From the NCBI GenBank assembly GCA_025454125.1, contig JALOPA010000095.1:1-6909 (forward strand): a DNA stretch of 6,909 nt, read 5' to 3'. This document shows positions 1 through 6,588 of the stretch, one piece after another (position 1 is the first letter of the stretch; every line of letters starts with the position of its first letter). The notes beneath the pieces are model-generated. The model was not told where the DNA came from, ran no database searches, and was given only the letters and a program-made list of their open reading frames with translations. Source of the DNA: Thermodesulfobacteriota bacterium. Lineage in GTDB: Bacteria; Desulfobacterota; DSM-4660; Desulfatiglandales; HGW-15. A program made the position numbers and the translations under genes.

Positions 1-2
1 CC

Positions 3-65
3 TTTGTGCCTGAATCGTGGTGCCGAAACCAAACTGAAGCCTTTGCCTTAATACGAAGAGAGTAG
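3..65 (+). CDS. Possible 3' end of an upstream gene (partial)
   Basis: From the left edge one frame stays open for 20 codons (ending ...AFALIRRE) and stops with TAG at 63-65, five bases before the glycosyltransferase ATG. If real, it is the C-terminal tail of a gene lying mostly outside the window, closely spaced with the next gene as in an operon. A second frame (from base 1, stop at 49-51) is also open to the edge, so the choice of frame is uncertain. Too little protein is visible to name a family. Confidence 0.25.
   Translation, partial: FVPESWCRNQTEAFALIRRE
55..62 (+). promoter_or_regulatory. Probable ribosome binding site of the GT2 gene
   Basis: A purine-rich GAAGAGAG lies eight bases before the ATG at 71. 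It is a moderate match to the Shine-Dalgarno consensus and supports ATG 71 as the start. It overlaps the possible tail of the upstream gene. Confidence 0.45.
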
Positions 66-70
66 CGTCT

Positions 71-814
71 ATGAAAAAACTGGAAAGTGTGTCGGCCTTT
101 TTCCCGGCCTACAATGATGCAGCAACGATTTCGAGCATGGTGATCGCCGCTCTGCTCACCCTTCCCAAGGTGACCGATGACTCCGAAGTCATCGTGGTCA
201 ACGACGGCAGCCCGGATCACACGGCAGAAATGCTCGACGAACTGGCCAGGGTCTACGCTCAAGTGCGAATCGTCACCCACGAAAAAAACAGGGGCTATGG
301 GGGAGCCCTGAGGAGCGGCTTTGCGGCAGCCGGAAAGAAATGGATCTTTTACACCGACGGGGATGCTCAATACGACCCTCGGGAACTGGAGACCCTGGCT
401 GATGCGGTCACCGAGGACTGCGACGTGGTCAACGGTTTCAAGATCGCCCGTTCCGATCCCCTGCACCGCATTCTCATCGGAAGGATGTATCACACGATCG
501 TGCGGCTTCTCTTCGGATTCCGCCTTCGCGACGTGGATTGCGACTTCCGTCTCATGCGCCGGGCGGTTTTCGGCAAGGTCACGCTCACCTCCACTTCGGG
601 AACCATATGCCTGGAGATGGTGAAAAAACTCCAAGACCATGGGTTTCGTTTCAAGGAAGTCCCGGTTCACCATTACCACCGCGCCCATGGCAAATCGCAG
701 TTTTTCAATTTCCCGCGCCTCATCAAGACAGCCAGACAGCTTACGGGACTGTGGTGGGATCTGGTGGTGAGAAAAAAGCACCTCCAAACAAATAGGAGCA
801 GGAAACAAATCTGA
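71..814 (+). CDS. Family 2 glycosyltransferase, polyprenyl-phosphate sugar synthase-like
   Basis: A 247-residue GT2 enzyme of the dolichol-phosphate mannose synthase/CsbB-like group. Visible motifs, in order: the nucleotide-binding start FPAYND (11-16), VVNDGSPDHT (42-51), NRGYGGALRSG (73-83), the metal-binding DGD-AQ segment at D96/D98, the acceptor-side RDVDCDFRL (153-161), and a basic HYHRAHGKS (201-209). No transmembrane helices follow the catalytic domain, unlike CsbB or ArnC-type enzymes, so it is probably peripheral at the inner face of the membrane. By family it transfers a sugar from a nucleotide sugar to a polyprenyl phosphate; the sugar cannot be read from sequence. It lies upstream of YfhO-1 in the same direction, which suggests it makes that protein's lipid-linked donor. 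Its TGA stop is the first three bases of the repeat at 812-946, so the basic C-terminus may have been altered by insertion. Family call firm; substrate inferred. Confidence 0.93.
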   Translation: MKKLESVSAFFPAYNDAATISSMVIAALLTLPKVTDDSEVIVVNDGSPDHTAEMLDELARVYAQVRIVTHEKNRGYGGALRSGFAAAGKKWIFYTDGDAQYDPRELETLADAVTEDCDVVNGFKIARSDPLHRILIGRMYHTIVRLLFGFRLRDVDCDFRLMRRAVFGKVTLTSTSGTICLEMVKKLQDHGFRFKEVPVHHYHRAHGKSQFFNFPRLIKTARQLTGLWWDLVVRKKHLQTNRSRKQI

Positions 815-946
815 TGGCTTCGTAAGAAGTCAAAAGCCGGTCGTTCTTGTCATTCCCGCGCAGGCGGGAATCCAGTATTTACAAAGCGTTCTGGACTCCC
901 GCCTCCGCGGGAGTGACGAAGTGGAGGACTTTTTGCGAACCCATCA
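812..946. repeat. Nested inverted-repeat element, MITE/REPIN-like
   Basis: A 135-base element. The left end, TGATGGCTTCGTAAGAAGTC (812-831), matches the reverse complement of the right end, GACTTTTTGCGAACCCATCA (927-946), at 17 of 20 positions, and the match stops at both outer edges. Inside lies a second, longer inverted repeat (849-917). Such terminal inverted repeats around a non-coding core look like a miniature transposable element needing a transposase in trans. The flanks AAATC (807-811) and AACTC (947-951) match at 4 of 5 bases, too little to claim a target duplication. It sits between the GT2 and YfhO-1 genes and forms the GT2 stop codon. The frame across its core reads the SFPRRRESS...WTPASAGVT peptide, a signature of repeats I recognise from other proteobacterial genomes. 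Copy number in this genome is not visible here. Confidence 0.75.
849..917. repeat. Inner inverted repeat made of two hairpins
   Basis: Arms 849-875 and 891-917 (27 bases each, 24 complementary) flank a 15-base loop at 876-890. Each arm is itself a hairpin. On the left, TTCCCGC (853-859) pairs with GCGGGAA (864-870) over a four-base loop. On the right, ACTCCCGC (895-902) pairs with GCGGGAGT (907-914) over a four-base loop. Two short palindromes facing each other is the layout of REPIN/BIME elements. In RNA it could fold as one long stem or as two small hairpins, and might affect transcript stability between the two genes. It is not a good intrinsic terminator, because the only T run (930-934) begins 15 bases after the right hairpin. 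Confidence 0.8.
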
Positions 947-974
947 AACTCAATTGGGATCGAGTTTTCGACCA

Positions 975-3314
975 ATGTCCACACAGGCGAAAATTTCTTT
1001 TACCAGGAGGGATCTTTGCGCGATCGGTGTCCTCTTTCTCTTCTGCCTTTACCTCTTCCGAGACATTGTTCTCTCCGGGCATCTGCTGATCGGCGACGAC
1101 TTCGTCACCTTCTATCTGGGGATGAAGAAGTTCCTTTTTGACGAAGTGCGCCTCCACCATGAGATCCCCTACTGGAACCCCTACATCTTCGGAGGCATGC
1201 CCTTCTGGGCCCATTTCGAGTCCACGATTTTTTATCCTCTCGGGTTCCTTTTCTACCTTCTTTCCCCTGAAAAGGCTTACGGCTACACCATGGCCCTGCA
1301 CTTCTTCCTCGCGGGCGTCTTCATGTACCTTCTGGTCCGGTCATTGGGAGTAAGTGCAGCAGGTGGATTTGTCGCAGCCGCTGTTTTCGCATGCAACGGT
1401 TTCTTGATGGCCATTCTGTTCCTCGGGCACATGAGCCCGGTGGAGAGCTACATTTGGCTGCCTCTGGTGATTTATTTTGTCAACCGCGCCGCGCGTGCCG
1501 ATCGGGTCTGGCCCGACGCGCTCGTCGCAGGCGCCCTTTGGGGCATTCAGATCCTTGCCGGCGCCCCCCAGGATGCGTTCTACACGTTTATGGCCGCAAC
1601 CCTTTTGCTCCTTTGCACGGTGCCCCGCCGCAAGGCAATAGGATCGAGCATCCGCAGGCTCTTCTTCATCGGCCTCCTGGTGTTCTTCACGGGGGCGGGC
1701 CTCTCCTCCATCCAGATTTTTCCTGCTCTGGAGCTCATTAGCGAATCGGTGCGCGCGGCCCTGGACAGTTTCGAGTGGTCCACGCTCGCGTCTTATCCCT
1801 TGCAGGGGATGATCACCATCCTGATGCCGCACTTCTTCGGAAACTACGCGGACGGTTCCATCTGGGTCGGCAATACCCCCTGGAGCATCCCGCAGCAGAA
1901 TCTGTACACGGGCATTCTGCCTGTGGCCCTCCTTGGTTTCTTGTCCTTCAAGGACAGAATCGAAAAAAGTGTCCTGCTCTTCGCCCTTGTGCTCGCCGGG
2001 GTGTCCCTAATCCTGGCTTTCGGCCATCACACCCCCATCTACAAACTCGTCTACCTGCTTCCCGGGTTTGACCGGTTCAGGGCTCCCTCCAAAATCATGG
2101 TGCTCTGGGCTTTCTCCATGGCCCTCCTGGCGGGCATCGGTATGGAGGGGCTCTTCTCAAGCCTCCGAAAGAAATCGCTTGTCAGGATTTACCCGCTCCT
2201 GGTGGCGGTTTTGTTCCTTGGCGCGCTTGTCCTCGTTTTCCACTGCAGTCCCTCCTCCGTCCTCAAGTTCTTCTCCCCTTTTGTGCTGGCCGACGCCATC
2301 CCTTCAAGAATGCCGCAGGCCGCTACAATGATTTTTGGGGAAACACAGAGGCTCCTGCTGGCCGGTTCTCTCATCCTTCTTGTTTTCCTGCTCGTGCGAA
2401 AAAACCTGGTTTCCCAATCTGTCGGAGCTGTGCTCCTCTGTGCCCTCCTGCTTGCGGATCTGGGGTATGTTCACCGGAAGGCCGTGAGGCACGACGACAC
2501 CCTCTACGCGACCATCGAAAAGATCAAGCAACGCGTCAATGCCGGGTTGGAGCAGGATCGAAGTCTCTTTCGCGTCGGAAGCTTCAAGAACACCTTGGGT
2601 TCGAATCTGGAAATGGTGCTGGGGTATCAGACCGTCGGCGGATTCACCGCCCTCTTTCCCAGCCGCTACTATGATTACATGACCTACTATTCTGAAAACA
2701 AACTTCCCGAAGGATGGGTGTCCCTGTTTTACGGGGTCTCGAAGCACCACGTGTTCATGGACCTCCTCAACCTGAAATACGAGATCGCCCATGACCAGAA
2801 GCTGATCGCGATGAGGGATTCCTTCCTTCCCAGAGCCTTCCTTGTCCCAGGCGCTCGGGTGATGCGCAAAGAGGAGGTTCTCGATTTCATGGCAGGCGGA
2901 GACTTTGCTCCCCAAAAAACGGTTCTCTTCGAAAACGGAGCTCCGGGCCCCGAATCGGTTCCGCCCTCCTCTGACTCTTCACCGGTTTCCGGACAGGTGG
3001 AAATCACCGCCTATGGGCCGGACCGCATCGCTCTGAGCGTCGACGCATCTCATGCGGCGTTTCTTTTCCTGAGTGAGATCTATTACCCCGGATGGAAATC
3101 GTTCGTGGACGGGCGGCCTGCGAGAATCTTAAGAGGGAACTACCTTTTCAGAGTCCTGGAATTGCCCAAGGGCCGACATTCCATCCGCTTGGAATTCGAC
3201 CCATGGAGCATTCGCTGCGGGTCCGCGGTCACCCTCTCCGTGCTGTTCCTATTGGGTGCCTTGGCTCTCTACACGGTTTTCAGGCGGCGGAAGCCTTCTC
3301 CTGTGAAGCGTTGA
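975..3314 (+). CDS. YfhO-family polytopic membrane protein, putative GT-C glycosyltransferase (YfhO-1)
   Basis: About 779 residues from ATG 975. The N-terminal two thirds is a run of hydrophobic helices beginning near residue 14 after a basic RR. The first outside loop holds GDDF (40-43), where GT-C enzymes carry their catalytic acidic residue, then YWNPYIFGGMPFW (66-78). Further family landmarks are NGFLMAILFLGH (141-152), ESYIWLPL (157-164), PHFFGNYADG (285-294) and LLPGFDRFRAP (361-371). A soluble beta-rich domain follows (roughly 505-745, with YYPGW and GNYLFRVLELPKG), then a last membrane helix (about 749-769) and a basic tail. This matches the YfhO family, whose studied members move sugars from polyprenyl-phosphate carriers to envelope polymers. 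Start is uncertain: GTG 921 (18 codons upstream, GGGAG seven bases before it) and TTG 933 (GGAGG five bases before it) are in frame but lie inside the repeat, whereas ATG 975 lacks a clear ribosome site. The last 35 bases overlap YfhO-2. Family firm, activity inferred. Confidence 0.9.
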   Translation: MSTQAKISFTRRDLCAIGVLFLFCLYLFRDIVLSGHLLIGDDFVTFYLGMKKFLFDEVRLHHEIPYWNPYIFGGMPFWAHFESTIFYPLGFLFYLLSPEKAYGYTMALHFFLAGVFMYLLVRSLGVSAAGGFVAAAVFACNGFLMAILFLGHMSPVESYIWLPLVIYFVNRAARADRVWPDALVAGALWGIQILAGAPQDAFYTFMAATLLLLCTVPRRKAIGSSIRRLFFIGLLVFFTGAGLSSIQIFPALELISESVRAALDSFEWSTLASYPLQGMITILMPHFFGNYADGSIWVGNTPWSIPQQNLYTGILPVALLGFLSFKDRIEKSVLLFALVLAGVSLILAFGHHTPIYKLVYLLPGFDRFRAPSKIMVLWAFSMALLAGIGMEGLFSSLRKKSLVRIYPLLVAVLFLGALVLVFHCSPSSVLKFFSPFVLADAIPSRMPQAATMIFGETQRLLLAGSLILLVFLLVRKNLVSQSVGAVLLCALLLADLGYVHRKAVRHDDTLYATIEKIKQRVNAGLEQDRSLFRVGSFKNTLGSNLEMVLGYQTVGGFTALFPSRYYDYMTYYSENKLPEGWVSLFYGVSKHHVFMDLLNLKYEIAHDQKLIAMRDSFLPRAFLVPGARVMRKEEVLDFMAGGDFAPQKTVLFENGAPGPESVPPSSDSSPVSGQVEITAYGPDRIALSVDASHAAFLFLSEIYYPGWKSFVDGRPARILRGNYLFRVLELPKGRHSIRLEFDPWSIRCGSAVTLSVLFLLGALALYTVFRRRKPSPVKR

Positions 3315-5595
3315 ACGACCTCCCCCTCCTCCCCCGCCACCCAAAGAATACACCAAACCCAAGGGTCGCCGCCGATAGCAGGGCCCCGATGCGGAACGGC
3401 CAGGAGACGAAGCGAACGATGACCTCGTGGGTCCCCTGGTTCACCGCAACGGCACGGAAAAGATAGTTGCCGCAGAGGACTTCCTCTTCCTGCCCGCTCA
3501 CAGAGGCAACCCACCCCGGATACCAGATTTCGCTCATCACAAGATAGGCCGGCTGATTGCATGAAACCCTGAAGCGGATTTCTTCAGGGCCGTGGCTCAA
3601 CAGGTGGCAAGATCCTTCGAAGGGACGAGCGCTCTCAGCCAAGCTCTGCGCGTGCTTCGTTTGTTCTGTAAACACGACCGTTTTCAGAGGATCGAACTCC
3701 ACGCTCCGCATGAATTCAAGCGCGTGGTCTTCCGGTTTCACTAGGGCGTTCGGCACCAGAAAAGCGTAGGGAACGGCGTTTTCCATTTTTTCGACCTGCC
3801 CCCCTGAGACCACCTGTCTGACGTTCAGGAGCGTGATCAACTTCTCCTGCGGGTCAGGCACATCCTGGAGGTTGACCACGTGATCGTTGGGGGGGAACCC
3901 CTGACTGTAGAGCACAAAGTTCACATACTTTTTCAGGATGAGGGGATCGTAGCCCTGAATGGAAGGAAATCGATAGAGGAGTCCGTCATTGGTGCTGAAC
4001 AGACGATCCGATGCCGCGACTCTGCCTGTCTGCGCTGCGGTCGAGAGCTGGGAGAGAAGGCGACTCTTTTCCTGAGCGGTGGCGAATTCATGGGTGCGAA
4101 CAAAGGGAGACACAAAAGTATAGAGATCCACGAATACAATGAGGCACGCCAGCGAGGTAAGAAGCACCGCTCCGATTTTCCGCCGCCTCGCCAGCAGAAG
4201 GAGGAAAAGGGACACGAAGAAGATCAAACAGGCCTTGGAGATGGTGCTGCTCATTCGCTCATAAAGGAGGGAAAGGTTGGCGTGGGTGACCGGCCCTTCC
4301 GAGAAATTTCTGAAAAGGGTGAGGAAAAACTCGAATCTGAAGAACAGCAGCCCGACGAGCGCCGACGTCAGCAGAAGTCCTGAGAGCGTTGAGAAGATCC
4401 AGAACCCTCTTGTCAATCTCCAGTCACCCTCCAGCATTCGGCTCAACCCAAGGCCGGAAAGAATCGCAACACCGGTCACGTAGAGGAAGAGGATCTGCAC
4501 AGGGAGCCTGAAACTGCTGAAACCGGGCAGACGGTAAACCAAAGGATACAGGGGATTGTACTTCCCCAAGGCCAGAAAGAGAGAAATAAGGATCAGGGAC
4601 CCGGCAAAAACCCGCACCCATGAGAACTGAGGGCCCCTCACGAAAAGGAAAAAAAGCGGAAGAAGTCCCACGTATCCGCAACTCTCCCAGAAGTGCCAGA
4701 ACTCACGGCCTCGCCAATAGGTGCCGTCCGTTGCATTCCCAAAGAGGTCGGGAAGGACAAAGGCCAAGAGCTCGGCGGGGTGAAGCGATTCATAGGTCGC
4801 CATCTCATAAGAGATGCCACCTCCCCTTGTAGACAGCGTCGTGAATTCATAGGTGGGAAGAACCTGAATGGCTGCCAGAGCAAAGCCCGTGATGACGAAA
4901 AGGCTCCAACCCGCTCCAAGTTTAAAGGGTGACCTCTGTTCTCTTTTTCGGGCGAAAACCCCTCCCACAAGGATCAGCAAAGAGGAGGCCAGGATGGTGT
5001 AAAAGGCAATTTGAGGGAACCCCCCCAGAATCTGCACCCCGAGAGTCAGGCCTGCCCAGAGGGCGTCCCAAAGGCGTGCCCCCTGCACGAAACGGTTCAG
5101 GAAGAAGAAGATGAGAGGGATCCAGATATAGTTTTGAACAAGGGACAGGTGGCCTGCGAACAGATGGGCCATGAGGTAGCCGTTTAGAATAAACACAATA
5201 CCAGACAAAGCGCACCCTACCCGCTTGACCCCCAGGCTGCGCATGAAAAGATACATAAAGGCCAATCCCAAAACAAAGTGCAGAAGGGTAGAGTAACCGT
5301 AGGCGATGTCCGTGGGCATGAGATAGTACAGAAAACTCAGGGGGTAGAAAAGACATGCCTGGATATTCCCTATCATGGGTGTGCCTGAGAACAGGTAAGG
5401 GTTCCAAAACGGAAGCTCCCCATGCCGTTTCACATGATCCTGGACAAAAGCAAGCACCGGCCGGAAATAACTGCTGAAATCGCTTCCGTAAAGGGGTTTG
5501 CCGGATACCAAGATCTCAATAAAAAGGGCCGCAACACATCCGCAGGACAAGAGCACTGGCAAACATTCCAGGAAATAGGAGTTGCTTCGACGCAC
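3280..5595 (-). CDS. YfhO-family polytopic membrane protein, putative GT-C glycosyltransferase (YfhO-2)
   Basis: A 771-residue paralog of YfhO-1, alignable by eye from end to end. Shared landmarks: first loop GSDF (37-40, one acidic residue fewer than the GDDF of YfhO-1), PFWNPYLFSG (62-71), FYPLSFLYYL (83-92), LNGYLMAHLFAGH (137-149), NYIWIPL (155-161), PDLFGNATDG (282-291), LPGFSSFRLP (366-375), then a soluble C-terminal domain with SEIWYPGW and GNYLFRAVAVNQG, a last membrane helix and a basic hydrophilic tail. The N-terminus is short before the first helix, as expected for an inner-membrane protein. The start is GTG at 5595, three bases after the methyltransferase stop and preceded by a strong ribosome site. 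By family it probably transfers a sugar from a lipid carrier on the outer face of the inner membrane; donor and acceptor are unknown. It is co-directional with the methyltransferase and convergent with YfhO-1. Sequence has diverged widely between the two copies, so this is an old duplication rather than a recent one. Confidence 0.9.
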   Translation of the reverse strand: MRRSNSYFLECLPVLLSCGCVAALFIEILVSGKPLYGSDFSSYFRPVLAFVQDHVKRHGELPFWNPYLFSGTPMIGNIQACLFYPLSFLYYLMPTDIAYGYSTLLHFVLGLAFMYLFMRSLGVKRVGCALSGIVFILNGYLMAHLFAGHLSLVQNYIWIPLIFFFLNRFVQGARLWDALWAGLTLGVQILGGFPQIAFYTILASSLLILVGGVFARKREQRSPFKLGAGWSLFVITGFALAAIQVLPTYEFTTLSTRGGGISYEMATYESLHPAELLAFVLPDLFGNATDGTYWRGREFWHFWESCGYVGLLPLFFLFVRGPQFSWVRVFAGSLILISLFLALGKYNPLYPLVYRLPGFSSFRLPVQILFLYVTGVAILSGLGLSRMLEGDWRLTRGFWIFSTLSGLLLTSALVGLLFFRFEFFLTLFRNFSEGPVTHANLSLLYERMSSTISKACLIFFVSLFLLLLARRRKIGAVLLTSLACLIVFVDLYTFVSPFVRTHEFATAQEKSRLLSQLSTAAQTGRVAASDRLFSTNDGLLYRFPSIQGYDPLILKKYVNFVLYSQGFPPNDHVVNLQDVPDPQEKLITLLNVRQVVSGGQVEKMENAVPYAFLVPNALVKPEDHALEFMRSVEFDPLKTVVFTEQTKHAQSLAESARPFEGSCHLLSHGPEEIRFRVSCNQPAYLVMSEIWYPGWVASVSGQEEEVLCGNYLFRAVAVNQGTHEVIVRFVSWPFRIGALLSAATLGFGVFFGWRGRRGRSFNASQEKASAA

Positions 5596-5598
5596 AGC

Positions 5599-6363
5599 TT
5601 ACCCCCTTTGGCTCTCTGTTTCGGGCTTCTGAAGCGTAACGACAAGGGATACCCCAAAAGGGTAGCTAAAGAAACGCAGGAGAGATATCTCCGCCCGATA
5701 GAGACCGGTGAGCGCTCTATTGAAAAAGGAGGGAAGCTGGATAGAAAAGTCAGACTGGGACTCCTGGAGCGGAATCCGCGAGGCTCTAATCTTCCTTATC
5801 ACCAGGATGGGAATGGACATCATGACATTGTAATAGCTAAGCTTCAAAACTCTGAAATCCGTCTTCTTAAGTATCGCCAGCAAACGGTTCTTCGTATAGC
5901 GCCTCCGATGGTGCAGGACCTTATCGTGGACACTCCAAAAAGCCTGAAAGGCAGGGATCGTCACAAGGACATACCCCCCCGGCCTGCAAACTCTGAACAT
6001 CTCCCGAATGAGATCGACATCGTTGTCAAGGTGTTCCAGGACATCCAGGCAGGTGATCACAGTGAAAGTTTCATTCCTGAAGGGAAGAGCGTCATTGGCA
6101 TCAGATCGGACGATGGGGTCGAGATTCCTTCTCTTGAGAAATCCAATGGCCTCCAAGGACAATTCCATTCCGCAAACCTTACCGAATTTCTCCAGAACCT
6201 TCATGATGATGCCTGTCCCAGCGCCGACATCCAGAAGTCTAACCTCCTTAAAGCCCGGGAGAGGCAGCCTGCCGATTTGGTTTTTCACAAGGGACTGCTT
6301 TCCCAAAAACCACCAATAACTCGCCTCAAGGTCATACATTTTTGAGTATTCATCTTTTTCCAT
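5599..6363 (-). CDS. Class I SAM-dependent methyltransferase
   Basis: A 254-residue Rossmann-type methyltransferase. Motif I is LLDVGAGTG (43-51), binding the methionine part of SAM. The acidic residue ending strand 2 is E67 (CGMELS), D88 lies at the next loop, and VITCLDVLEHLDND (102-115) with RPGGYVLVTIPAF (127-139) forms strands 4 and 5. A WSVHDKVLHHRRRY segment (143-156) is typical of the envelope-polysaccharide and lipid-sugar associated members of this group. The C-terminal part has two hydrophobic stretches (NVMMSIPILVIRKI and the FSYPFGVSLVV region), suggesting membrane association. It is co-directional with and nearly touches YfhO-2, so it may methylate the sugar or lipid that YfhO-2 handles; that is inference and the substrate is unknown. 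The start is ATG 6363, with AAGGGG about ten bases upstream; ATG at codon 9 is an alternative. By eye its codons look more A/T-rich than those of YfhO-1. Confidence 0.9.
   Translation of the reverse strand: MEKDEYSKMYDLEASYWWFLGKQSLVKNQIGRLPLPGFKEVRLLDVGAGTGIIMKVLEKFGKVCGMELSLEAIGFLKRRNLDPIVRSDANDALPFRNETFTVITCLDVLEHLDNDVDLIREMFRVCRPGGYVLVTIPAFQAFWSVHDKVLHHRRRYTKNRLLAILKKTDFRVLKLSYYNVMMSIPILVIRKIRASRIPLQESQSDFSIQLPSFFNRALTGLYRAEISLLRFFSYPFGVSLVVTLQKPETESQRG
5601..5608 (-). promoter_or_regulatory. Strong ribosome binding site of YfhO-2, overlapping the methyltransferase stop
   Basis: On the minus strand AAGGGGGT, one base from the consensus AAGGAGGT, lies five bases before the GTG at 5595 and runs into the methyltransferase TAA (5601-5599). 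It fixes the GTG start and indicates that the two genes are translated from one message, with termination and re-initiation close together. Confidence 0.75.
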
Positions 6364-6588
6364 TTTCTGTCAGCCCCTTGTGTGTCTTATCGCTTTCAGA
6401 GTATTGGATGGCCCAGTTGCCTCGCTTCCGGCGCCCTGCGCGCTCAAGACGAACAGAGAACCTCAAGAAGGGCCAGTTGGATGAGAGGGCATTCAACCCG
6501 GTCCCTGCGTTGGGAAGGGAATCCCGTGCGGTGAAAAAAGGGAAATGGCTTAGAGCGCTGCGTTGAAGTACTCCGGAGATCCGGTCGT
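6364..6588. other. 225-base stretch between TPR and methyltransferase genes, no gene supported
   Basis: Contains an unrecognised minus-strand open frame of 80 codons (6592-6350) whose ATG overlaps the TPR stop in an ATGA arrangement and whose end overlaps the methyltransferase start by 14 bases. Its arginine-rich, motif-free translation does not look like a conserved protein. Also present are a weak imperfect hairpin with GCGC/GCGC pairing (6425-6448), and near-repeats GGCCCAGTTG (6410-6419) and GGGCCAGTTG (6470-6479), with TTGGATG at 6404-6410 and 6477-6483. I see no convincing promoter or terminator. A degenerate intergenic repeat or gene remnant is possible. Confidence 0.4.

Noticed and set aside
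895..934. Right hairpin plus T run as an intrinsic terminator after the GT2 gene
   Set aside because: The T run begins 15 bases after the hairpin rather than directly following it, and is only five bases long.
946..967. AAACTC...GAGTTT inverted repeat before ATG 975 as an operator or leader hairpin
   Set aside because: Only six paired bases with a ten-base loop; expected by chance.
847..1089. Plus-strand frame starting in the repeat (MSFPRRRESS...WTPASAGVT...)
   Set aside because: This is the known spurious translation of the palindromic repeat and then runs out of frame through the YfhO-1 start.
879..1301. Minus-strand frame of 140 codons across the repeat and the YfhO-1 5' region
   Set aside because: Antisense shadow of YfhO-1 ending in the repeat translation (TPAEAGVQ); no family features.
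2304..2915. Minus-strand frame of 203 codons inside YfhO-1
   Set aside because: Fully antisense to the conserved soluble domain of YfhO-1 and without recognisable motifs.
3880..4383. Plus-strand frame of 167 codons inside YfhO-2
   Set aside because: Antisense shadow of YfhO-2; highly charged, low-information translation.
5422..6345. Long plus-strand open frame of 307 codons opposite the YfhO-2 start and the methyltransferase
   Set aside because: It lies fully antisense to two well supported genes that share one minus-strand frame, which lets the opposite frame stay open. Its translation has no recognisable motif or hydrophobic pattern.
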